This document shows positions 53,850 to 62,470 of a DNA stretch of 64,000 nucleotides, in pieces. Location: positions 6,126,001 through 6,190,000 of the forward strand of contig NZ_JAUSZN010000001.1 in the NCBI RefSeq assembly GCF_030817595.1, read 5' to 3'. The position numbers and the translations under genes were made by a program. Each line of letters begins with the position of its first letter. Position 1 is the stretch's first letter. Origin of the DNA: Neobacillus niacini (GTDB taxonomy: Bacteria; Bacillota; Bacilli; Bacillales; Cytobacillaceae). Under the pieces are notes generated by a model, which worked only from the letters and a program-made list of their open reading frames with translations, had not been told where the DNA came from and did not search any database.

Positions 53850-55940
53850 TTACTTTCTATCTGATTTCAATACAATAAAGATTTCTTCTTCTTGATAATC
53901 AAAAACTTCAATTAATTGTTTTAAGATTTGTAAAAGGGTTTTTGTATTAGTGTTCCCCTCTATGTAAGCTCCATGAAAAATCTCTATAGGTTTTCGTAGG
54001 TCAATTTGATTAAAACTAATATTATTTGTTAGTAGGTTATTATACTGTGAACGTGATTGAATAATCTTTCTCATTTTTACTGAATCATGGTCATTAAGTA
54101 CATTTATAATACTTACTGAAAAATCTCTCCAAGAGTCCACTTCAAATTTCTTGTCCCCTAAGAGATATGCTTCAATCTTTTCACCTGTAAAATCTTTAGA
54201 TTCATCTATAATAGAATAAATTAACTCGTTATCAATTTTTCTTTCATAGTTTACAATAGGATATTCCCATATCTCTTCAGCAATAATACTTAAATTTTCT
54301 GCTCGATTAAGAATTTCTTTTTCTCCCCAAGAATTAAGTGTTCTAAGGTATTTATTTAACATTAGCTTGCTGTCATCGAATCCATTTTTCATTTCCTTTT
54401 TTTCCTTAAATGTTCGATTACTCAATGAAGAATTATATCCTGTTAGTGTTAGGTTACCTATAGTATGGAGATATTTATCGTGAATTTCTTGATAATGTGT
54501 ACCTAATTCATCAATCCATTGAGGAGTGAGTTTTCTTGGCATAATGTGTTCGATGTTAATTGTGTTTTCAGAAATAAGTTCCTCAACTTTAACCTTTTCT
54601 TTGTGTCCATAATTTTCTAATCTCTCAAACAGATAGGTCTTGTTTTTAGCTTTAAAATTATATACATCCCTATTTTTAAATGCTTCTTTAAATTCTGCAT
54701 CATTTGGAAATCTTTGATTGCCCTCTTTTTTTATTAAGAGGTACTGAAATATAGAGAAATAGTTTTTTGTATAATCATCAAAGCGTTTAATTTCTCTTCC
54801 TAGTGACATAAATGTCTTATTTAGTGTATTGGTTGGTATACTACAAATTAAACGTCTAAAGACATAACTCTCAATATTTCCTAAGACAACCACAAGTTCC
54901 TCTTCATTTAAAAGTCCACTTGAAAAATCATCATATAATTCAAGCAAGAATGGATAGATTGTGTAGTTTTCTAAGTTATTAAGCCTTTTCATAACTAGGT
55001 TAAACTTATCATTTGAGGAGTTTGCATTAATTATATAATTGTAATATTTAGAAAATGTTAGCAACTCACTTAGTAGTTCTACTAAATCAATGTTCTTTAT
55101 TGATACATATCTCTTAAATTCTTTAAACAATTTATTAATATTAGGTATCTTACGTTCTTTTAATGTTAAATAGTGTCTAATGAATGAACTAACATCATAA
55201 TTTGTATTTTTTTCTATATTATTCCAATATTTATTGTATAGAAATTCTTGTTCTGAAATTGCCTTCTTCATAAGTATGAAATTTCGAACTTTATCAGCTT
55301 CTGTCAAATCTAGACCTGTTGAGTTCAAGCTTTCAAAAATTAATTGGGGGTCATCATTTGGTTGTAGTTCAATTTCAACAATCATTAGATGTTCAATTGC
55401 TCTAAATAGATTATCAATTGTGATTTCTTGTTTCAATATTCTATTGTAAAAGTAGCGATAATTTTCAGTAATATTGGAGTCCTCAATTACTTGTAAAGAT
55501 GAATCAAAAAGTCTTATGAATGCTTGTTGGTCATCCTTAATTGGTTTTAATCTAATCTTTTTTTCTTTCTCATTAGACCACTTATTAATAAGATAAACTT
55601 CCATAATCTTTTCGGCTAAGTTAGGAGACTCGAAATGGACGTTCTCTTGAATAATTACATTATGTATTGCAAGTAATAACAAAGTTACAGTAGTTAACCT
55701 TTGCTGACCGTCTATAATAAGAAATTCGGTATTAGTAGAGCGTCCGTATTGGTTATATAAATGTACAACAGAGCCAAGAAAATGTGTTCTGTAGTCATCA
55801 TTTACAATAGAAATTAAATCGTTGTACAGTTGTTCACATTGCTCTTTCTTCCATTCATAGTTTCTTTGATATACAGGTATAACAAAATTTTTATTAGCAC
55901 CATCTAGAAACCTAATTAGATACTCCTCTTGGGCTTTCAT
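53850..55940 (-). CDS. DUF262/DUF1524 protein (GmrSD-like restriction factor)
   Basis: 696 residues. The N-terminal DUF262 domain has IPVYQRNYEW (21-30) and the DGQQR motif (77-81), an NTP-binding ParB-like fold. The C-terminal DUF1524 HNH nuclease region carries IEHIMPRKLTPQW, then IGNLTLTGYNSSLSNRTFKEK. A further domain of about 120 residues follows. GmrSD-type proteins restrict phage with modified DNA, and related DUF262/DUF1524 proteins occur in many defence islands. ATG 55940 has GGAGGT just upstream; the longer frame starts inside that site. It is alone on the minus strand between repeats A and B. Confidence 0.85.
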   Translation of the reverse strand: MKAQEEYLIRFLDGANKNFVIPVYQRNYEWKKEQCEQLYNDLISIVNDDYRTHFLGSVVHLYNQYGRSTNTEFLIIDGQQRLTTVTLLLLAIHNVIIQENVHFESPNLAEKIMEVYLINKWSNEKEKKIRLKPIKDDQQAFIRLFDSSLQVIEDSNITENYRYFYNRILKQEITIDNLFRAIEHLMIVEIELQPNDDPQLIFESLNSTGLDLTEADKVRNFILMKKAISEQEFLYNKYWNNIEKNTNYDVSSFIRHYLTLKERKIPNINKLFKEFKRYVSIKNIDLVELLSELLTFSKYYNYIINANSSNDKFNLVMKRLNNLENYTIYPFLLELYDDFSSGLLNEEELVVVLGNIESYVFRRLICSIPTNTLNKTFMSLGREIKRFDDYTKNYFSIFQYLLIKKEGNQRFPNDAEFKEAFKNRDVYNFKAKNKTYLFERLENYGHKEKVKVEELISENTINIEHIMPRKLTPQWIDELGTHYQEIHDKYLHTIGNLTLTGYNSSLSNRTFKEKKEMKNGFDDSKLMLNKYLRTLNSWGEKEILNRAENLSIIAEEIWEYPIVNYERKIDNELIYSIIDESKDFTGEKIEAYLLGDKKFEVDSWRDFSVSIINVLNDHDSVKMRKIIQSRSQYNNLLTNNISFNQIDLRKPIEIFHGAYIEGNTNTKTLLQILKQLIEVFDYQEEEIFIVLKSDRK

Positions 55941-56410
55941 ATGTACCTCCACAAATAAATATTATTATAATTTTTTCAAAAAAATGCAGGGTTTATTGTT
56001 GTAAAAAATGTTATTTTTTACAATGAAAGGATACTTAAGAAGATTATAACACGTCCTAGAGTTGTACCTTAATAGAATAATACTTTAAATTAAAATGCAA
56101 TCACCGTGAACAAACATTGTAGGTACTTAAAAGAGTGTGCTTTTTTTTAGTGGGGGTACTTTTCACCAAAAACCAACGTTAGTTACAGTAAATATGCTTT
56201 AGCACTTCCACTCCTCAACTCTGGATTAATCGGGGTTAAACAAGTGTTTTCAATTCTAGCTTTTTAATAAAATCTTATTCTATAATTAGCATTTTCTTGA
56301 TTTGCTCTAGCGAATAGTATAAAAGTTGGTTTTAAAATACAAAAAACCTGTCTTATGTTGTAGGGAAATGTTATTATTTGTATAATTGCATCTCTTAGGA
56401 GTGAATATAA
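55941..56410. other. Intergenic region holding repeat B
   Basis: 470 bp without a gene. The first part is AT-rich and contains the DUF262 gene promoter side; the second contains repeat copy B. AGGAG at 56398 is the ribosome site of the next gene. Confidence 0.5.
56111..56225 (+). repeat. Dispersed intergenic repeat, copy B
   Basis: GAACAAACATTGTAGGTACT, T-rich tract, TTTAGTGGGGGTACTTTTCACC and later CACTCCTCAACTCTGG. The opening matches copy A (end of the resolvase gene) at about 17 of 20 positions; the middle matches copy C (TGGGGGTAC, TCACCAA, AAC). No resolvase gene remains here. Confidence 0.5.
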
Positions 56411-57481
56411 GTGGATAATATTAATAGAAGAAGTGTTCTGGATAGAGCTTTTTATAAATTTACTAAAATACAAGTAATAGAGTATATAAAAGGTTACAAA
56501 GTGGGATATGTCCTTGACAAAAATAAAAAAAATAAAAGCGATTTAATAGAAGACTTTCTCCTTTTAGATAAAGTGCTTAGCGAACAAGATATAATTGATT
56601 TGGCTGAAATGGCAGTTATGAAAAGGAAAAAAGGTTTATCTGCATATACTTATAATTATAAAAATTTAGGTAAGCTTAAGGATAAAAATCTTGAGCAGAT
56701 TAAAACTGAATTTGTAAAATCTTATGTATTAACCCCTATATATGAGATTGCTTTAATTGATGTTGAATCAGATGATGAGAACCTTGTGTTAATCATAAAG
56801 GTGAAGGAATACGGAACATATTGGAAGATGGGTGTTCAAGATTTAAATTCATTAACAGCAGTTTATGATAATAAAGTCACTTTCGAGAAGGACAGTAATA
56901 AGGTATCAATTGAAGCAGGGGATGATAATATTGAAGATGTTATTGAAAAATTCCTTTCGAGTAGATTGGGGATACCATTAATCCCTTACACTTTAAAAAT
57001 GTTTAGTGGTTTCTATTCTGACCAAGATAGTGCATCAGAAAAAACTATGCTAATCTTTGATTTTATTTATAATAGGTTACCCTCAAGAGGAATTAGTTCA
57101 AGCTTTAATGATGTTAAATTTAAAATGAATAATACTTCTCAAAGTGGTGGGGTAAAAGGTATTACTGTTCATGGGAATGATATTATTGCATCAGATGAAG
57201 CATGTAAGTATATTACCCTTTCGAATGATATTATATCATTTAAAACTACCTCGATATACAAAGGTGCTAAAGTAAGTGTGCAATTTAGTTTAAAAGGAAA
57301 AGACTTTGATAAATTAAAAATTGTTATTCTTGATAACAAATCAGAAGAAGCTAAACAAGAAGTAATGGACCTTATGCAAGAAGAATACATTCTTATGTGT
57401 AATGAAGGAATAAAAAACATTGAAGAAACAAGAAGAAAACTTGAACCTATATACCAATCGTACATAGCTTCTAGAATATAG
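56411..57481 (+). CDS. Unknown protein, first of a three-gene module
   Basis: 356 residues, no family recognised. The N-terminal 70 residues are basic and helical (FTKIQVIEYIKGYKVGYVL, then KSDLIEDFLLLDKVLSE), like a small nucleic-acid-binding helical domain of SAP type, which is only a resemblance. The rest is mixed alpha/beta with no catalytic motif seen. GTG 56411 has AGGAG 8 bases upstream. The next gene starts 35 bases on, so the three probably form one transcript between repeats B and C. Confidence 0.6.
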   Translation: MDNINRRSVLDRAFYKFTKIQVIEYIKGYKVGYVLDKNKKNKSDLIEDFLLLDKVLSEQDIIDLAEMAVMKRKKGLSAYTYNYKNLGKLKDKNLEQIKTEFVKSYVLTPIYEIALIDVESDDENLVLIIKVKEYGTYWKMGVQDLNSLTAVYDNKVTFEKDSNKVSIEAGDDNIEDVIEKFLSSRLGIPLIPYTLKMFSGFYSDQDSASEKTMLIFDFIYNRLPSRGISSSFNDVKFKMNNTSQSGGVKGITVHGNDIIASDEACKYITLSNDIISFKTTSIYKGAKVSVQFSLKGKDFDKLKIVILDNKSEEAKQEVMDLMQEEYILMCNEGIKNIEETRRKLEPIYQSYIASRI

Positions 57482-57516
57482 AAGCTATGTAACCTCTTTA
57501 AAGTAGGTGATATTTA

Positions 57517-58146
57517 ATGCTACATAGGGATTGTATCTTCTATAAATATAGTGGAACTCCAAATTGGCGGGATGTTCAGAGCAATAGTAATGATAATTAT
57601 TGCTCGTTTAGCTGTGATTCTTACGAGGAAGAAATTCTACATGCAAGCATTTCATGGTTAGACCCAATAAAGGTAAGAGAGAAAATTATCACAACAGAGC
57701 GTAAAGCAATAAATTTTCTTGTCTTTAAGGAAAATAAAGTTATATGCCTTTTTGGCGGTTCTGAAAGTCAAATTGCATATACTATTTCAAAATTATTTAC
57801 TTTTTTTTCTGTTTTGTTGGAAAAAATCGATATTTTTGGAATTTATAAAAAGAAGGTTTTAAAATCAAACAGTTTTAATGGATTAACCATAACTAGTATT
57901 GATATGGCTAAACAACAATCTGGTTTTGATAATAATACATATATTAATATTTCTGTTAATGATATTAAGGAAAAAAATCTAGAGAAATATATCAATTCGC
58001 CAGAAATCTTAAGTTTAATTCTCCTTTATAAAGAAAAACAATTATACTTTTCATTGGATGTGTTCTCTGTTGTGTCTTTTTTTGATACTGACGAAGTTGC
58101 GTTCATTTTTGAAGTATGCAGAAGGATTGTGGTCGATATTGTTTAA
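57517..58146 (+). CDS. Unknown soluble protein, second of a three-gene module
   Basis: 209 residues, no known family. Early cysteines (CIFYKY, NYCSFSCDSYEEE) might bind metal. The remainder is alpha/beta without membrane segments. ATG start with AAGTAGGTG upstream. Its end overlaps, or lies directly before, the start of the next gene, which implies coupled translation and a shared task. Confidence 0.6.
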   Translation: MLHRDCIFYKYSGTPNWRDVQSNSNDNYCSFSCDSYEEEILHASISWLDPIKVREKIITTERKAINFLVFKENKVICLFGGSESQIAYTISKLFTFFSVLLEKIDIFGIYKKKVLKSNSFNGLTITSIDMAKQQSGFDNNTYINISVNDIKEKNLEKYINSPEILSLILLYKEKQLYFSLDVFSVVSFFDTDEVAFIFEVCRRIVVDIV

Positions 58147-59218
58147 ATGGTGGTCTACATTTTTAGTAATAATTCCTTTTGTTTTAATCATGGGATTATT
58201 ATTTGTGTTTAAAGATTTTCAGAGAATTTTTCTAGTGAATGATTTGCCAGATTCAATTTTAAATTCCTCTAATTTGGTCAGTTGGTTGTTTGGAGGAATT
58301 ATGTCATTATTAGGTTTTATAACATTATTTATTGCCTTTTCGTACGAAAATAAGCTTTTAACCGCTTCAAAAATTAAACAACAATTATTAAGACCATATG
58401 CCTTAAGTCTTGAAGAAATAATTTTGAATTTTAGTGTCTATAAACTTTATATTTCAAAAGATTTTTTACTCAATTATATTTATTGGGTTTTTGTTATTGT
58501 TTCAAGTATTTCTATCTTTACTTGGGGAATAATTATTTGTTTTTATACTCATTTCGAATTTTTAACCCTTCCAATTGGTTATGTGCAAATAACTAATATA
58601 ATAGTGGTAGTAATTTGGGGATTATTATCTTTTGTGTTAATAGCTATTTCTATTTTATTAAACCTCATCCGCTCCAATAAAGACCCTCTAGAGAAAGGCT
58701 ATTTACTAAATGAAATACAATTATCAGATATTCAAAAACTTAAAGAAAAGAATGGTGACTTGCAAGAACTTTTCTTTAAGATTGCTCCAACCATAACTAT
58801 TTTAAGGATACCTCAGCAGGATATTGAGGAATATGAGCTGAACATTCATTTTCCTATTAAACTGTCTAATATAAGGTTTGTTGCCAAAATATACAATGCC
58901 AATAAAGACGTTTCAATACAAATGTTTGGTGTAATACAAAGAATTGATAAAATAGGGGAAAGTTTTTCTCATATCTTTACCAATCAACTTAGCTTGGCAA
59001 ATATTAATTTGAATGAAAATTCTCATGGCAATTTGAAGTTTTACGATAAAGATAATAAGTTAGTAAGTTTATTAATGTTAAAAGCAAATAAAAGTGATGA
59101 AGGTTTAAAATATCAAGTTAGTGACAAGATGGATTTGAAATTAATAACAAATGATAATGATTACAGGGAAATAGAAAATAGAAATGATGAATTTATGGAC
59201 TACACTTTAATAGATTAA
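58058..59218 (+). CDS. Unknown membrane protein, third of a three-gene module
   Basis: Up to 386 residues with four hydrophobic segments in the N-terminal half (about 32-50, 70-92, 140-162, 180-205) and a soluble C-terminal domain (about 225-386). The only ATG (58058) overlaps the preceding gene by 89 bases and lacks a ribosome site; TTG 58127 or 58139, after GAAGGA, is a reasonable alternative. No family recognised. A membrane protein coupled to two soluble partners in a defence-rich island suggests a membrane-acting effector, which is inference. Confidence 0.55.
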   Translation: MCSLLCLFLILTKLRSFLKYAEGLWSILFKWWSTFLVIIPFVLIMGLLFVFKDFQRIFLVNDLPDSILNSSNLVSWLFGGIMSLLGFITLFIAFSYENKLLTASKIKQQLLRPYALSLEEIILNFSVYKLYISKDFLLNYIYWVFVIVSSISIFTWGIIICFYTHFEFLTLPIGYVQITNIIVVVIWGLLSFVLIAISILLNLIRSNKDPLEKGYLLNEIQLSDIQKLKEKNGDLQELFFKIAPTITILRIPQQDIEEYELNIHFPIKLSNIRFVAKIYNANKDVSIQMFGVIQRIDKIGESFSHIFTNQLSLANINLNENSHGNLKFYDKDNKLVSLLMLKANKSDEGLKYQVSDKMDLKLITNDNDYREIENRNDEFMDYTLID

Positions 59219-59335
59219 ACAATGGTTGTAGGTACCCTTGTAATGGGGTACTTCTTTTTTATAGGTGGGGGTACATATCACCAATAACAAAGTATTGTAT
59301 ATTCAAATAAGATATAGCTCTTCTGCTCCTGCAAT
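59218..59335 (+). repeat. Dispersed intergenic repeat, copy C
   Basis: AACAATGGTTGTAGGTACCC, T-rich tract, TATAGGTGGGGGTACATATCACC, then CTGCTCCTGCAATCAGAGG. Same block order as copies A and B. It lies after the three-gene module. Confidence 0.5.
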
Positions 59336-59554
59336 CAGAGGTAAAAAATAACTACCGTGTAGAATACTAAGAAAATACTCTTAATTGACAGTATTGTTAC
59401 GTGTGAAATCATTAGGAATTTTAAATTAATAATAGGAGATGAGAAAATTAGAACTTGAATAATATTCCAAATAATATATAATTAATAAAGAGCAACAAAT
59501 ACTTTATTAAAAACCAACAAATACATATGAGATTGTAAAGGTTATATGGTTAAA
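59219..59554. other. Intergenic right end of the element, with repeat C
   Basis: 336 bp without a gene. GTACCC (59232-59237) pairs with GGGTAC (59246-59251), then a T-rich tract, a terminator for the membrane protein gene. The rest runs, AT-rich, to the right attachment repeat. Confidence 0.55.
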
Positions 59555-59679
59555 AGCCGTGGAAACATTGATTCCATTTCCTCGTTATTTGGGTACACCG
59601 TAAGCATGTCCAAAGCTAAACCAACAAACTCAGAGTTTATCGCTATGGTTGCGGATAAATTACGTTTAGAACATAAGGC
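59555..59679 (+). repeat. Right attachment repeat (attR), orphan 3' end of spo0A
   Basis: A perfect 125-bp copy of spo0A codons 221-262. It is followed by CTCTTGA, completing Lys-Ala-Ser-stop in frame. It has no upstream coding sequence or ribosome site, so it is the displaced chromosomal end of spo0A and not a gene. Confidence 0.92.
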
Positions 59680-59705
59680 CTCTTGAAGAGATTAATAATA
59701 TAAGT

Positions 59706-61531
59706 AAAGAGGCTGGGACATAACTAGCTTCAAATAGTGAAAAAGGTGAAATTGAGTGTGCTCAATTTCACCTTTTTCTATTTTTATTCATAATTGTTGT
59801 TTATTCTTAGCTGTTAGCCGTGAATTTTCGTAAATTCACGGCCATTAACGCTAGTCCCATTTCGTTTTCAACCTTCGATTTTCCACGTACAGAAAATCGA
59901 GTAAAACGCAAATTAGCCTTCAAGAATCCAAAAACTGGCTCCACATCGATTTTGCGTTTTCGATAGATCGCACTCGTTTTTTCTTCTGAAAGCTTCGCTC
60001 TCACATATTCTTTTTGTTGTTCCCATTTCTTGTTCACCATTAACGTTCGATTATTGCCTTCTTTTGCCTTCGTACATGATGAACGGAATGGGCATCCCGA
60101 ACAGTCTTCACATTTATAGATTTTAAACTCTCGTTTGAAACCTGTTTTATCCGTGCGTACAGAAGAATATTTAAATACAAGGCGTTGCTGGTTCGGGCAA
60201 ATGTATATATCATCTCCTTCATTATACTGCCAGTTGTCTGGATTGAATTCGTTTTGTTTATATTTTTTATTTTGCTCTTTCAAGTACATGTTATATGTAA
60301 TGAGCGCTTCTCGTTTACGATTGGAAAGGATATCTTCATAATTTTGCTCACTGCCATAACCTGCATCTGCGACAATATGCTTTGGTAACTTAAAATAATG
60401 TTGCTCAATTTCATCCAGGAACGGGATTAACGTTCGTGTGTCTGTCGGATTTGGAAATAAACTATAGGCAAGTGCGTATTGACCTTCGGTTGCGAGTTGT
60501 ACATTATAACCAGCTTTCAATTGACCATTTTTCATATAATCATCTTTCATGCGCATGAACGTCGCATCGTGATCTGTTTTTGAATAACTATTACGTGTGT
60601 CAAAGATTTCGAAATCTCGTTGATATTTCTGTGTTCGCAAGATGTAATCAAGCAACTGTTTGCGCACCTGCTTGGGATATTTCCTCTCACTCCTTAACGC
60701 CTTTCGTTCCACTACGTCTGACGATGCTTCTATTTTTTTGTCATACTCGGTAACCATATCATCTACTTTTTGAACCATTTGACCAAGTTCCTCAAGCGAT
60801 AACTGTTCTTCACTTTCTCGTTCAATCTCAGGTATGATTTCCTTTTCAAGTAGCTCGTTGTATAGTTCATTTGACTTTTCAATTAATGCTGTGTGATATT
60901 TCTCAATCGATTTCTTCCAGACAAACGTAAACTTATTCGCATTCGCTTCAATCTTTGTGCCATCAATAAAAATTGCATCTTGATCGATAAGTTTTTCTTC
61001 GACTAATTGGCAACGGAATTGGACGAAACATTGGCGAATTAATTCTTTCACTTCTGATTGAACACGGAATCGGTTGATTGTACGGTAGCTTGGTTCATGC
61101 CCCTGAGCCAACCACATCATACGGATACTGTCTTTTAATAGGGCTTCAATTTTGCGCCCTGAGAAGACAGATTGCGTATAGGCACATAAGATTATTTTAA
61201 GCATCATGCGTGGATGGTAGGCAGGACAGCCCTCATTTCGAAGAAATGGTTCCAACGCTTCCTGAGGGATACTTTCAACTAAATGATGGACATGGAAGGC
61301 AATATCATTATTTTTTAATTTTACTTCTAAATCTAAAGGCAAAACTAATTGATTCATGATATAATTTTTAAACATAAGGACACTTCTTTCTGATTTTATT
61401 TTGTGTGGTAACTTAATTTTATCAGAAGTTGTCCTTATTTTATTGAAAAAAATAAAGCCGGTGAAATTTTACGACGAGTAAAATTTCACCGGCTTTTTCA
61501 TTCCAGAGGAGGGTTTTGTCCCAGCCTCTTT
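59706..61531 (-). mobile_element. IS1182-family insertion sequence
   Basis: Bounded by a perfect 15-bp inverted repeat, AAAGAGGCTGGGACA (59706-59720) and TGTCCCAGCCTCTTT (61517-61531), with one transposase gene inside. Hairpins lie within both ends: 59740-59777 (GGTGAAATTGAG/CTCAATTTCACC) and 61454-61496 (18-bp perfect arms with GCCGGTGAAATTTTA), probably blocking transcription in or out. It landed 26 bp to the right of the orphan spo0A end, outside the integrated element. Exact ends and any target duplication were not established. Confidence 0.85.
59807..61375 (-). CDS. tnp: IS1182-family transposase
   Basis: 522 residues. An N-terminal DUF772 domain (CPAYHPRMMLKIILCAYTQS) and a DDE catalytic domain: Asp in FIDGTKIEANANKFTF, Asp in IVADAGYGSEQN, Glu in RKIDVEPVFGFLKANL, plus a Cys cluster (CEDCSGCPF). 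The frame is complete and full length, so the element may be active. The start may be the first Met or the MNQLV six codons later. Confidence 0.93.
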   Translation of the reverse strand: MFKNYIMNQLVLPLDLEVKLKNNDIAFHVHHLVESIPQEALEPFLRNEGCPAYHPRMMLKIILCAYTQSVFSGRKIEALLKDSIRMMWLAQGHEPSYRTINRFRVQSEVKELIRQCFVQFRCQLVEEKLIDQDAIFIDGTKIEANANKFTFVWKKSIEKYHTALIEKSNELYNELLEKEIIPEIERESEEQLSLEELGQMVQKVDDMVTEYDKKIEASSDVVERKALRSERKYPKQVRKQLLDYILRTQKYQRDFEIFDTRNSYSKTDHDATFMRMKDDYMKNGQLKAGYNVQLATEGQYALAYSLFPNPTDTRTLIPFLDEIEQHYFKLPKHIVADAGYGSEQNYEDILSNRKREALITYNMYLKEQNKKYKQNEFNPDNWQYNEGDDIYICPNQQRLVFKYSSVRTDKTGFKREFKIYKCEDCSGCPFRSSCTKAKEGNNRTLMVNKKWEQQKEYVRAKLSEEKTSAIYRKRKIDVEPVFGFLKANLRFTRFSVRGKSKVENEMGLALMAVNLRKFTANS

Positions 61532-61548
61532 TTCATTAGATATAATGA

Positions 61549-61686
61549 TTATTTATTTTCTTTTTCAAGTTCCATTAATTTTTGAATAAGTATATGTTGA
61601 GGCATGTGCATAAGCTTTTCTAAAGGAACATTTAATTTTTCGGCAAGTTTAACGGCTGTTTCCGGCGATAATTGTAAAGGTTTCAT
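61549..61686 (-). CDS. yycC: YycC-like small protein
   Basis: A 45-residue protein, MKPLQLSPETAVKLAEKLN, then PLEKLMHMPQHILIQKL, matching the small YycC family of Bacillus. GGAGG lies 8 bases before the ATG on the minus strand. Function unknown. It lies 17 bases from the IS end and is divergent from the phosphodiesterase gene, with 41 bp between them. Confidence 0.8.
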   Translation of the reverse strand: MKPLQLSPETAVKLAEKLNVPLEKLMHMPQHILIQKLMELEKENK

Positions 61687-61727
61687 TGTAAGAACTACCT
61701 CCATTCTTTAATTGGGAAGTGAATAAA

Positions 61728-62456
61728 ATGACACAAATATTTGCTCATCGAGGTTATTCTGCACTTTTTGCAGAAAATACTATGAGTGCATTTATAGCTG
61801 CAGAAAAAGCAAATGCTGACGGTTTAGAGCTTGATGTCCAATTAACGAAAGACGGTGAAGTCGTGGTCATTCATGATGAAAAAGTTGATCGGACAACAAG
61901 TGGCACTGGCTTTGTTAAAGATTTACCCTTTAAAGAGATACGAAAGTTCAATGCCAATAAAAAAGGTGAGAAAAAGGAACCAATTCCGTCCTTAATTGAG
62001 GTTCTTGAATGGATGCAATCCAATCAATTAGTTTGTAACATAGAGTTGAAAAATAATCTATTTCCTTATGAGGGATTGGAAGAAAAGGTCATTCAGCTAG
62101 TTCGAAAATATAACTTAAATGATCGAATTATTATATCATCATTTAATCATTACAGTATTGTCTTAAGCTATCGGACAGCACCTGAAATCGAGACAGCACC
62201 GCTGTTCAATGAGCGAATTTATATGCCATGGGTTTATGCACAGTCAATACGCGCAAAAGGAATTCACCCGAAGTTAGTGTCGGTAACTGATGAAATTATC
62301 AAGGGTTCAATGGAAAATGGGATAGCAGTAAGACCATATACTGTCAATAAAGAATCAGACATTAACAGGCTTTTAAGAATTAACTGTACAGCAATTATTA
62401 CTGACGATCCTGTAAAGGCGTTAAAAATAAAGCAACAATTTGAAAAGAGACCGTAA
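61728..62456 (+). CDS. yqiK: Glycerophosphodiester phosphodiesterase (YqiK-like)
   Basis: 242 residues, GDPD TIM barrel. Catalytic and metal residues: H7-R in FAHRGY, E-N-T, GLELDVQLTKDGEVVVIHD. No signal peptide, so cytoplasmic, and shorter than secreted GlpQ. It splits glycerophosphodiesters to glycerol-3-phosphate and an alcohol. ATG 61728 is preferred, as GGGAAG lies 8 bases upstream; a GTG at 61719 overlaps it. Same position downstream of spo0A as B. subtilis yqiK. Confidence 0.9.
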   Translation: MTQIFAHRGYSALFAENTMSAFIAAEKANADGLELDVQLTKDGEVVVIHDEKVDRTTSGTGFVKDLPFKEIRKFNANKKGEKKEPIPSLIEVLEWMQSNQLVCNIELKNNLFPYEGLEEKVIQLVRKYNLNDRIIISSFNHYSIVLSYRTAPEIETAPLFNERIYMPWVYAQSIRAKGIHPKLVSVTDEIIKGSMENGIAVRPYTVNKESDINRLLRINCTAIITDDPVKALKIKQQFEKRP

Positions 62457-62470
62457 AAGGCCTCTTTTAT
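62443..62470. terminator. Terminator between convergent yqiK and yqzF
   Basis: AAAAGAGACC (62443-62452) pairs with GGCCTCTTTT (62459-62468), one mismatch, with a T-rich tract after. It includes the stop codons of both genes. Confidence 0.6.

Larger units (their letters stand above)
39813..59679 (+). mobile_element. 19.7-kb integrative element inserted in the 3' end of spo0A
   Basis: It is bounded by the 125-bp direct repeats; one unit (repeat start to repeat start) is 19,742 bp. A tyrosine recombinase sits just inside the left end, as is normal for elements of this kind. The cargo is AT-rich and unrelated to the neighbouring core genes: plasmid-like DUF5659 and RepA-like genes, a serine resolvase, and several defence-like genes. 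The genes right of it are the ones that normally follow spo0A in Bacillus. No relaxase, conjugation or phage structural gene was found, so it is a mobilisable or stand-alone element, or an integrated plasmid. Confidence 0.9.

Noticed and set aside
53692..59335. Repeats A, B and C as a CRISPR array
   Set aside because: The copies are 2.4-3.1 kb apart, about 110 bp long and diverged, with genes between them; there are no short regular spacers or cas genes.
59555..59689. A second spo0A-like gene at the right end of the element
   Set aside because: Only the last 43 codons are present, with no start or ribosome site; it is an attachment-site remnant.
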